A stretch of 49,139 nucleotides of DNA, from contig QPMI01000140.1 in NCBI GenBank assembly GCA_004431415.1, positions 1 to 49,139 of the forward strand, in the 5' to 3' direction. The position numbers and the translations under genes were made by a program. Below are positions 1-6,997 of this stretch, piece after piece. The first letter of the stretch is position 1; the number at the start of each line of letters is the position of its first letter. The notes beneath the pieces were generated by a model that did no database searches, was not told where the DNA came from, and saw only the letters and a list, made by a program, of their open reading frames with translations. Source of the stretch: Cyanophora paradoxa. Its lineage: Eukaryota; Glaucocystophyceae; Cyanophorales; Cyanophoraceae.

Positions 1-482
1 AGGCCCTCAACGAGCTCTTCGTGGCGGGGCGCCACTACAAAATCATGACCCTTATCACGACGCAGTATGCCAAGGGCATCAATCCCGTCCTGCGCTCCAA
101 TACTGATCTGGCTGTCATTTCAAGTGCTCGCAGGCGACGCGAGCAGCGCGAGCCTCTCGCAAAGGGAGTGGGGCGCGACATCATCTCCCAGCGCGCCTTC
201 TACTACCTGCTCGATAAGTACACGCAGGATAACCACTGCCTTATCATCGATTCTTCCAACAACTCTACGACCCTCTGGACGTTTTGTACGTCTACAAGGC
301 CGAGGAGCCGCCCCCCTTCCGCATCGGATCCAAGGAGTACTGGGAGGGCGAAAACCGTCAACGGAGAAAATCTCGTGGGTCCGGACGACGGCACGGTGGA
401 CAAGACGCTCCTCGGCATGATAGATAATTTCCAGGAAGCACCGCGGCTTCGCGCTGATTATTTTCTGAGGCTTCGTGCGTAA
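1..482 (+). CDS. A32-like viral genome-packaging ATPase, C-terminal part
   Basis: Packaging ATPases of the FtsK-HerA superfamily pump viral DNA into capsids. The gene is cut by the left window edge, so the Walker A and B motifs are not visible. What remains is the region after Walker B: LFVAGRHYKIMTLITTQY (the conserved Thr-Gln sensor strand), then VLRSNTDLAVI, then a helical region with SASLSQREWG and a C-terminal YYLLDKYTQDNHCLIID typical of A32 family tails. The frame shifts near 115-120 (TTT), 171-174 (GGGG), 275 (GG) and 352-355 (AAAA); each is repaired by lengthening the homopolymer by one or two bases. The stop lies at 480-482. Family assignment rests on motif recognition, not alignment. 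Confidence 0.7.
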   Translation, partial: ALNELFVAGRHYKIMTLITTQYAKGINPVLRSNTDLAVISSARRRREQREPLAKGVGRDIISQRAFYYLLDKYTQDNHCLIIDSSNNSTTLWTFCTSTRPRSRPPSASDPRSTGRAKTVNGENLVGPDDGTVDKTLLGMIDNFQEAPRLRADYFLRLRA

Positions 483-484
483 GC

Positions 485-835
485 ATGTCGCCCAGCGCCC
501 ACATCGCCTCCGTCTTCCGCGTCGAGTCCATCGCTTACGACTGCCTCCTGGAGGCGAGCCTCGACCCCTCCTCGCCCTTTAACGACGGCGAGGTCAGCAG
601 CGCCCTGGAGAGGATCTGCGACGCGCTGGGAATTAACTGGGAGCGCCTGACCGCGGAGGCGGCGGACGAGGCCGCGGCCGAGTCGCTGGGCATGAGGACA
701 CCAGCTCGGAGGAGATGACAGACGAAGAGGGAGAACAGGGTGATTTACGTGCGCGACCCGCGGACGATTTTGCGACCTCGGAATCGGCTCGGAGGAGGAG
801 GAGAGGAGACCGAGGACGAGGACTCCGACGCCTAG
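485..835 (+). CDS. Small viral protein with acidic C-terminal tail, unknown
   Basis: The gene starts 3 bases after the ATPase stop, suggesting co-transcription. The first 70 residues are helical (MSPSAHIASVFRVESIAYD, then LERICDALGINWERLTAEAA). A frameshift near 690 then leads into an acidic tail (SSEEMTDEEGEQGD), and another leads to a terminal TEDEDSDA before TAG at 833-835. An acidic tail fits a DNA-mimic or nucleoprotein-binding role, but I recognise no family and assign no function. Confidence 0.5.
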
Positions 836-846
836 GCGCGCCCCTT

Positions 847-859
847 AAAAATTTCCGAG
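847..859 (+). promoter_or_regulatory. Putative viral late promoter box (gene at 871)
   Basis: AAAAATTTCCGAG lies 12 bases before the ATG at 871 and is followed by a purine-rich AGGAAAATG start context. It belongs to the motif set described in the findings. Confidence 0.5.
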
Positions 860-870
860 GCGCTAGGAAA

Positions 871-1209
871 ATGTCAAAGGTGCTCCTAGGGCTCTCCAGG
901 CTATCGTGCAGTACGCCCTCGGCCTGGCATCCGGCTCCCTCATCGACGCCGCCTTCTCCTCGCACGAAGGCGAAAACAGGGCGGGCCACGCAGCCGAGCT
1001 CGCCGCGCAAGGTCGCCGTCAACGGCCTCTCCCTCGGCCTGCTCTCGAAATACGTGCTCACCCTCAAGTTCTTCGACGACGACCCCACCGGCGGAATTAT
1101 GTTCATCCTCGGATTCACACACGGGCAGACGAACATGCTAATCAAGGCTACCAGCGCCAGCTTCGGAATCAAGCAGGCGCTCCGAGCGGAAGGCCGCCGC
1201 GATCACTAA
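871..1209 (+). CDS. Small hydrophobic viral protein, unknown
   Basis: About 112 residues, starting at an AAAATG preceded by the shared promoter box. The frame opens with MSKVLLGLSR, shifts into a stretch with AIVQYALGLASGSLIDAAFS, and shifts back to NGLSLGLLSKYVLTLKFFDD and GGIMFILGFTHGQTNMLI, ending at TAA 1207-1209. Hydrophobic stretches suggest a membrane or virion-membrane protein. No family recognised. It converges with the VLTF3-like gene on the other strand, with only a few bases between the two stops. Confidence 0.5.
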   Translation: MSKVLLGLSRLSCSTPSAWHPAPSSTPPSPRTKAKTGRATQPSSPRKVAVNGLSLGLLSKYVLTLKFFDDDPTGGIMFILGFTHGQTNMLIKATSASFGIKQALRAEGRRDH

Positions 1210-1216
1210 AGAGTAG

Positions 1217-2174
1217 CTAAAGAGTAGGAAAGAAATGCAGTCGTTGTACTTCGCAGATCTGTTCCAAATCGAATCTAACTCCGAGAGTTTCTGCCTGCTC
1301 TTGAGCAAGGGGAAAAAGGGAGGTGCTGGGGCAAATCCAGCAGCACGAAAATCTGCCTGAAAACGTAATTGTAGTTGAGCATGTTCTTCCTGCCCTGCGA
1401 CTTGAACATGCTGAAGGGGACCTCCACCAGGGCGAACATCTCCTGCACCCGGTCCATGTCCTCCGCGCTCATCGGAGGCGGGCGCTCGCCCGTGATGCGC
1501 CACTTGATCTGCGCCCAGCGCTCGATGTACTTCTGCTGCTTCAGAGCCCGGAGAACTTGGCGGATATTGTCTTTGCTCCACTCCTTCCCCGCCATGCGCC
1601 TCGCAATAGCTGCCAGCACGTCCTCGGGTACCGGAGAATCCTCCAGGCAGTGCTGCTTAAGTCGCTCGGAAACGTGGTACTTGCGCAGGTAGTTGCTGTG
1701 GAGCTCGCTGACAGCCAGGGGTTGATGGTCCGGATAATAAAGATCCAGGACCAGACCGCAAGCCTTGGCAAACCAGATCCCCATCCAGGTGAACACCAAC
1801 GAGGGCGGTAGAGCTGCAATTTCCGCAGGGACAGCGCTTCGCCTTGGGGGCCTTGGGTGCGGCGGTTGCGCTTGCGGGGCGCTCTCCGGCCCCGAGGTAG
1901 GAGTTGGCGATGGCGGCGGCGGCGGCGGGGTACGGTGCCGGAGTGTCGAAGTCTGGGTCCCCCTCGTCGTGAAGGATGGCGCCGTAGCGCTGGATCTGCT
2001 CGAAGTTTCGGAGGAGGAGATCGATTTCGTTAGAGTCTGCCATTCCTCTGAGTCCTCGTACTGCAGCTGAGCTATTCCCCTGCAGAACCAACAGGTTGGC
2101 TTCTCAGAGGAGAGTGGGTCCCACTTGCAAGTGAGGAAGCACTTGTTGCAGAAGGCGTTGCTCAGGTGATTCAT
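1217..2174 (-). CDS. VLTF3-like late transcription factor
   Basis: VLTF3 activates late gene transcription in nucleocytoviruses. The N-terminus has a zinc-ribbon pair, FCNKCFLTC and CWFCRG. A Ser/Pro-rich linker follows (about residues 65-115), then the family core: ERWAQIKWRITGERPPPMSA, EVPFSMFKSQGRKNMLNYNY and VFRQIFVLLDLPQHLP. The family signature FFPLLKSRQKLSELDSIW and a tail ICEVQRLHFFPTL appear after two frameshifts (near 1305, a CCC/TTTTT run, and near 1257), putting the stop at 1217-1219. Residues match the known pattern (GRKNFLSYSYV, FPLLKSREKL, DEIW, ICEELGW). It lacks the ATTTTCT box upstream of its ATG, which fits an early or intermediate gene. Confidence 0.85.
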
Positions 2175-2247
2175 GTGAGGCTCAGTGATGCTCAGGTGAG
2201 GTGCGGACGTACCCCGGGGCCCACGTGGAAGCTCACCCCAGCCTCGG

Positions 2248-2260
2248 AAAATTTTCTAGG
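2248..2260 (+). promoter_or_regulatory. Putative viral late promoter box (gene at 2273)
   Basis: AAAATTTTCTAGG ends 12 bases before ATG 2273. It supports that start over an upstream ATG at 2166 in another frame. Confidence 0.5.
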
Positions 2261-2272
2261 CCTTGGTCTGAC

Positions 2273-3118
2273 ATGCTCAACCTCATCGCGAGGGGCGTGG
2301 CAGCAAACAGGCAAGCCCGGGCACCGAACCCTCACCTCCGCATGGACGCCTCCGGCCGCCGCTCCGGGTAGAGACGCACATCGTGGTGGGCAACATCAAC
2401 GACAAGGTGCTGGCGCCCGACAAGACGTGGTTCCAGAAGGTGCTGGACGCGGCGCCCGTGAGGAAACTGAACGGGGAGGATCGGCCGCAGCGCGAGTCGA
2501 ATTTCATGATCACCATCCAGACCAAACTACAAGCCGCGGAGCAGGGGAGAGGGCTCCAAGGTGCAGGACGCGTTTCACAGGGGCTGGAGGCCCTCTTCTA
2601 CGACGACAGGCAGCTGGCGCGGTGCATAAAGATGGGGTGTACCCGACAAGGCGAACCCCAAGGGCTTCGATTTCAAGTCCGACCAGTACGACACGCACGT
2701 GGAGAAGGGCAACGCGAACATCGGCATCGAGTACGGGCCGCGGTCGGGGCGGCTCCACGCGCACATCCGCTCACGCTGCGTGCACGTACTCGCGCGTGCA
2801 ATTCGACGGCAAGAAGGCGTCGGATTTCCTCATCAAGTTCATGCAAACGGAGGGGCAGGCGGCCTGCCGAATTTCTACAAGGACGACTGGTTCGGGGAGG
2901 AGTACCAGAAGACGGCGGTGCGGCCGATACGGAGAAAGGACGCCCTCGGCATGCAGTGGACGGGCAAGGGACGGGCTACAGGAAGCGAGAAAACCGCCAG
3001 GCAGATGCACGTAGACGTACAAAAATTGCTGCCGCAGAGCAACCTTAAGGATCTGCTGCAGCTGTACATTACGAAGACGGTAGAGGCCCTCGAGACGGGC
3101 GCTGTAAAGCTCGTGTAA
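2273..3118 (+). CDS. HUH-endonuclease-like replication protein, copy 1
   Basis: HUH nucleases nick an origin and start rolling-circle replication. Visible: motif I-like SNFMITIQT at about 2500; a helix AFHRGLEALFYDDRQLARCI; then NIGIEYGPRSGRLHAHI, where HAH is the metal-binding His-hydrophobic-His motif II preceded by the usual acidic/Gly context. Downstream are FDGKKASDFLIKFMQ and NFYKDDWFGEEYQKTAV; a Tyr there could be the nucleophile but cannot be assigned. Frameshifts occur at 2366-2368 (GGG, otherwise a stop), about 2525, 2640, 2790 and 2855. The protein is paralogous to the gene at 4137 with the same motif order and spacing. I see no SF3 helicase domain. Confidence 0.65.
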
Positions 3119-3129
3119 ATTTTTTCTCG
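3117..3129 (+). promoter_or_regulatory. Putative viral late promoter box (gene at 3140)
   Basis: AAATTTTTTCTCG overlaps the upstream stop codon and lies 10 bases before ATG 3140 (context AATAAATG). Confidence 0.5.
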
Positions 3130-3139
3130 TGTCCAATAA

Positions 3140-4149
3140 ATGCCTCCGAAGCGCCGAGGCCGCAAGAAGAAGCCAGAGAGCTCGAGCGAGTCAGAGGAAG
3201 AGGAGCCCACGTCCCGTCCTCCGAGTCGGAGGAAGAAGAGGAGGAAGAGGAAGAGGAGCCGGAGCCTAAAGCCGAAGGGCAAGGGCAAGGGAAGGGAAAG
3301 GGAAAGGCAAAGGGAAACGCGCCCGATACCGGCGTGGACGAGCTCGAGACGCCCGTCGTTGAGATTCCGAAGCGATACGTGCTGGTTCAGGGCGAGGACG
3401 GCATATTCCAGCAGCAGAAGAGCATATCCGATTACATCAAGCTCTCGGCCACCAAAGAAGTTCAGATGCTCCATCGCTGCTCGATAAATCATACCACGAG
3501 CCCGCGACCCTCTGGAGCATCCACAGCGAAAATCGAGTACGATAAACTCCCCGAGGAGCGACTGCGCGCCATACCGCGCACTGTACCAGAGCGCGCAGAA
3601 ATCGCCGCCAATCTGCTACCGCTGCCTTCGCCTCATGTACGAAGCCACGCCCGTGCCGAGCGCCAAGGGGGCCAACACGCCAAGAAAATCGCCGCGAGGG
3701 AGGCAGCGCAGGCGAGGAAGGATGCCGTGTACGAAGAGTACGTCGCGGTCATAGAGAAGGCAAATCGCGTGGGCGGCCAAGCAAAACGGCAAGGGAAAGA
3801 AAAAGGGCCAGGAGCCGTACCCCTCATCAAGGACAAAGAAGCCGGCGCAGGTGCCCACGGTGTCGCCCAGAAACTCGTGGCTCTGCCAGAAGTGCGTCAC
3901 GTTCTGCTCGGCAACAAGGGCCTGCTTCGTGATCTTGGGCCTGCAGAGGCGAAAGAGGGGCGACACGGCTCCACGCTCCAAGCAGACGCGCGACCAATGG
4001 TCGAGAGCGTGCTCGGCGGGCCGAAGCCAAAGACCACGAAAAAGGCAAAGGATACGGCCGCTGACTTCGGATCGTCCGTCATCGAGCCCAACTCTGCGCA
4101 GTCGAAAATCAGAAAGGCGAAAATCGTGGCGCGAGCATGGAAGATTTAA
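3140..4149 (+). CDS. Basic/acidic viral protein with two CxxC pairs
   Basis: It starts at AATAAATG with a basic N-terminus (MPPKRRGRKKKPESSSESEE) that could serve as nuclear localisation, then a long Glu run, a Gly/Lys linker and ELETPVVEIPKRYVLVQGED. Two metal-ligand-like pairs occur: ICYRCLRLMYEATP near 3620 and WLCQKCVTFC near 3885, so a split zinc ribbon is possible. The C-terminus is Lys-rich (KTTKKAKDTAADFG). At least five frame changes are needed. It sits between the two HUH-like genes, overlapping the second by 13 bases, so a role in replication or late transcription is plausible but inferred only from position. Confidence 0.5.
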
Positions 4150-4846
4150 TGGCAACCTTCGCGGACGCGCAAGAGGTAAAGCAGAACATAGAGAAGGCGA
4201 AAACGGGACTGCAGGCGGCGCAGGCAAACGGGCTGGAGGCGCTCGAGAAGGTGATCACGGAAATCAGCGAGACGGGGCGGTCGGTCTTCATCCTCAACAA
4301 AAAGAATCCCGACGGAAGCACGCGGTACGACATACGACAGGCGCGCCAGTCGCGCTACTGGGTGCTCTTCAACACCCACAAGCGCCTGGGAGAGGCGCGA
4401 GAATTCGAGGCGCGGCGCTGCGCGACAGCCTCGCAGAGGTGCTCTCGGATGCAGAATCTACAAGTTCATACGCTTCAATATGAAGGAAGAGAACGGCAAG
4501 TACAAGGACGACACGTACGCCAACGCAATCATCGGAATTCGCGTGCAAGGGGCGTGGAGGTGGGGCCGACGGACGCGCGCTGCACGCCCACGTGCTGGTG
4601 ACGATCGATCACATATCGAATTTGCAGGTGCTGTGGGCGAATTACGACTGGGTGGTGCTGCTGAAGGAGAAGGAGCCGAGCACCACGACGGTGTACGAGC
4701 GGCTGCACCAAATTCTGTCCGCGAAATTCACGGCGGCGGGGCAGCGCCTCGTAGACCAGAAGAGGGCAGAGGCAGGGCCTCAACCGAGCATCGATACGAT
4801 GGTGGAAATCGCAGAGCTCGAGCGCATGCTGACGAAGAGAAGATAG
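4137..4846 (+). CDS. HUH-endonuclease-like protein, copy 2
   Basis: Paralogue of the gene at 2273. The N-terminus is a coiled-coil-like helix (EVKQNIEKAKTGLQAAQANG). Motif I-like SRYWVLFNTH lies at about 4350, then a helix FEAALRDSLAEVLSD and KFIRFNMKEENGKY, then IIGIRVQGAVEVGPTDARLH continuing as AHVLVTIDH, giving the HAH motif II at about 4585. A C-terminal helical region (YERLHQILSAKFTAAGQRLV) ends at TAG 4844-4846. Frameshifts lie near 4415, 4450 and 4555. An in-frame ATG at 4149 is an alternative start. Motif II is clear; the catalytic Tyr is not assigned. Two HUH-type proteins in one small virus could mean one initiator and one diverged partner. Confidence 0.6.
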
Positions 4847-4848
4847 GC

Positions 4849-5163
4849 ATGGGGAAAGATCCGCCCACCGTCCTTGCGTCGCTGATCCCAGAGGAAAATT
4901 ACGCGAGCAAGCTGCAGGAGTACCTCTCAAAGACGCTGCCCCGACAAGCAGAGGCGCGATTTACTGAAAGAGTGGTCGCACGCGCGAACACGAACAACAC
5001 CGACAACAACACGGACGGTACCTTCACGATTTTCCAGGCGGACGCGGCCAGGCGGACGATCCCCGCTTCGCGCCGCAGGCCGCGGAAATCGGCGACCTGA
5101 GGGCCAGGGGCCGAGGGGCGCGGCAAAGGCAAGGGGCGCGGAAGGGGAAGGGGTAGCGGATAA
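4849..5163 (+). CDS. Small viral protein with Arg/Gly tail, unknown
   Basis: It starts 2 bases after the preceding stop: MGKDPPTVLASLIPEENYAS, a helix KLQEYLSKTLPRQAEARF, an Asn/Thr-rich stretch near 4985-5025, then TFTIFQADAA. A frameshift near 5045 leads to ADDPRFAPQAAEIGDLRARG and an Arg/Gly/Lys tail. The exact stop (5100, 5155 or 5163) depends on how the frameshifts resolve. RG-rich tails often bind nucleic acid; the function is unknown. Confidence 0.45.
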
Positions 5164-5185
5164 TAAATCTGACGGGCCCGCGAAA

Positions 5186-5447
5186 ATGTTCCAGGGGGAA
5201 TGCACCCACTCGGACATCATCACCGTCGTCTGCGGCGCGCTCTTCCTGGTCTCGGAGCTGCTGGGCGGCACGGAGCGCGTCGCCCCAACACAGTGCTGGC
5301 GCCCTGAAGGCGGCGGCCCTTAGGGTCGTCCGCCGCGGACAGCCCGAGCCGAACCCCACCGGAGCAGCAGAGGCGCGAGAGCACGCAGAACATAGGGCCG
5401 CACCACGTCGACATTCAGATGACGCAAACGGTACCCGTTTTTTCTAG
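5186..5447 (+). CDS. Small single-pass membrane protein, unknown
   Basis: ATG 5186 (context GCGAAAATG) opens MFQGECTHSDIITVVCGALF followed by LVSELLGGTERVAP, one clear hydrophobic segment. A frameshift at the CCC near 5285 restores a basic tail ending at TAG 5445-5447. Small membrane proteins of this size are common in virions; no family recognised. Confidence 0.45.
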
Positions 5448-5452
5448 AGAAC

Positions 5453-5822
5453 ATGGGAAATGGAGACTCCCGCGACACCAGCCCCAGCGCAGAGGCTCCA
5501 GCGCCAGCAACTCCAGCAGCAGCACCGCGGCCTACCTTGGCTTCTTAGGACTTACGCGCGAAAGAAGCAGCAGCAGCCGAAGGCACCGGCGGAAATGGCG
5601 GCTGACCTGGATCGGTGCACCCGCCGCGCCATCGCGAGCTACGCCAAGCGCGTCGAGCAGTACCACCCCAGATGGCAGAGGACGCCCGGGCGTACGCGAA
5701 GAACCCGCCGCGAGCCCGCCCGTGATGGCCGCCGTCATCGACCGGCTGCAGTGGCGCTGCACGAGGAGGGAGAGCGCGTCAGGAATTTCTTCATGCCAAG
5801 TAAATTTCTGAATGGCCCTTAA
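5453..5822 (+). CDS. Viral protein with possible N-myristoylation signal
   Basis: The start MGNGDSRDTSPS fits a myristoylation site (Gly2 and a small residue at position 6). An Ala/Pro-rich stretch follows, then a frameshift near 5545 and a helical basic core (TYARKKQQQPKAPAEMAADL, then RRAIASYAKRVEQYHP). Further shifts near 5670 and 5750 lead to LHEEGERVRNFFMPSKFLNG. The end is uncertain (5811 or 5822). Lipidated virion proteins link capsid and inner membrane in several large DNA viruses; here that is inference from the N-terminus alone. Confidence 0.4.
5802..5811 (+). promoter_or_regulatory. Putative viral late promoter box (gene at 5824)
   Basis: AAATTTCTGA followed by TGGCCCTTAACAATG matches the layout of the boxes at 6008 and 6481 and favours ATG 5824 over ATG 5812. 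Confidence 0.45.
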
Positions 5823-5823
5823 C

Positions 5824-6009
5824 AATGTCGTCCATGCTCCCGAGCTCGATGATATCACCAGCGATTCCCGCTACCTGGGCAGCCTGCTGACCCTCGGCGC
5901 GGTCGCCTACATGTCGCCCGCGCTACTACCTCGTGCGGATCCTCGCCGCGCAGTTCGCGGGCTACTACTTCGTGGGGCCCTACCTCCTCAACGGCCTGAG
6001 GAAGGCATA
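5824..6009 (+). CDS. Small viral membrane protein, unknown
   Basis: About 62 residues. ATG 5824 gives MSSMLP; adding one C at the CCC near 5837 joins it to ELDDITSDSRYLGSLLTLGA, a hydrophobic segment. A second frame change near 5925 leads to YYLVRILAAQFAGYYFVGPY and LLNGLRKA before TAA 6007-6009. Two membrane segments are likely. ATG 5812 is in the frame of the middle part and is the alternative start. Confidence 0.4.
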
Positions 6010-6018
6010 ATTTCTCAG
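6008..6018 (+). promoter_or_regulatory. Putative viral late promoter box (gene at 6033)
   Basis: AATTTCTCAGG overlaps the stop of the upstream gene; CCCCTTCCTAAATAATG follows. Confidence 0.5.
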
Positions 6019-6032
6019 GCCCCTTCCTAAAT

Positions 6033-6480
6033 AATGTCTGCGTCAACCTCTACGTCCAGTCGAACGGAGAGACGCAGGATTCCGAGGGCTTCTGGCGCCT
6101 CAGGCTGAACCAGATCCCGCCGACATCGACACGCTGCAGATCAAGGGCGTCTACCTGGAGCTGGACACGACCGCGATTCCGGACCCCACCGCCGCGAAAA
6201 ACCGTCAACGTTCTGCTGATGACGTGCCCGACTTGAACGTCACGACCATCTCGAACGTCAACACGTGCATCAACAAGGTCGTGATCCCGACGTGGGGCCA
6301 CGACGGCCTCGAGAACACCATCCTCTACTGGTTCGAGGTGCCCATGGCCGTGCGCCCGAACTACGTCGCGTACGACAAGTTCCAGGAGCTGCGCGTGCGC
6401 TTCACGACATCACGGGCGCCACCAAGAAGAACAACGCCTTCATCGTCAAGAACTTCGGCCTCTGGGCCTTTGCGAAATAG
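6033..6480 (+). CDS. Beta-rich viral protein, possible minor virion component
   Basis: About 150 residues. The start ATG is out of frame with the body, so one indel is needed in the first codons. The body alternates hydrophobic and polar residues as in beta strands: CVNLYVQSNGETQDSEGFWR, IKGVYLELDTTAIPDP, VNVLLMTCPDLNVTTISNVN, NTILYWFEVPMAVRPNYV, KNFGLWAFAK. Frameshifts lie near 6120, 6190 and 6410. Size and strand pattern suit a single jelly-roll or small structural protein, but I match no family. Confidence 0.45.
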
Positions 6481-6491
6481 ATTTTCGCAGG
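6481..6491 (+). promoter_or_regulatory. Putative viral late promoter box (gene at 6501)
   Basis: ATTTTCGCAGG directly follows the stop of the previous gene; CCCCCTTAAATG completes the unit. Confidence 0.5.
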
Positions 6492-6500
6492 CCCCCTTAA

Positions 6501-6972
6501 ATGCGCCTGATCATATTCCCGCGAAAGGGCTCGGGCGTCAAGACGCGCACCTTTACGGGCGTGCCTGGCTACCCTCGCCCCTCACTTACAGAGTCGATCT
6601 TGTAACCGCTCTGGTCCAATTAAATACGGGCTGCTGCACAGCCTCAGTCACATCCGTCTCGGCGAGAGCGCATGGCAGGACTTGGCCTTAATCGTAGAAT
6701 TCGAGTACAGGGGGGTAGACACGCTAACGGGCGAGCACGTTTACAGGGTACGGGTAGCAAGGGAGGGTACTCGCTGCCGAACGGCACGGGCGGGGAATAC
6801 TGGGAGCCGAAAATACGCGACGCCTCCGAGGCTACCGCTGGCTGCGTGACGAGCAGATCACTATCAGGCCCGATTACCCCTACGCGACGTTTTCTGGCAG
6901 GTGCCCGTGGGCCGTTGGACAACGGGCGAGGTGAGCGGCAAGCTGAAGTGGACGTGGGACGCGGAGCATTAG
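6501..6972 (+). CDS. Beta-rich viral protein, unknown
   Basis: MRLIIFPRKGSGVKTRTFTG opens at ATG 6501. After frameshifts near 6560-6605 the frame continues as KYGLLHSLSHIRLGESAWQD and LIVEFEYRGVDTLTGEHVYR. More shifts near 6770 and 6885 lead to DYPYATFWQVPVGRWTTGEV and SGKLKWTWDAEH, ending TAG 6970-6972. The strand-rich composition and position between virion-type genes suggest a structural protein; no family recognised. Confidence 0.4.
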
Positions 6973-6989
6973 TTAATTTTTCTCTCTCG
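6973..6989 (+). promoter_or_regulatory. Putative viral late promoter box (gene at 6998)
   Basis: TTAATTTTTCTCTCTCG lies 8 bases before ATAAAATG at 6996-7000. Confidence 0.5.
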
Positions 6990-6997
6990 CGGATAAA

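Noticed and set aside
2166-3014. Start of the first HUH-like gene at ATG 2166
   Set aside because: That frame does not carry the HUH motifs, overlaps the VLTF3-like start and has no promoter box; ATG 2273 does.
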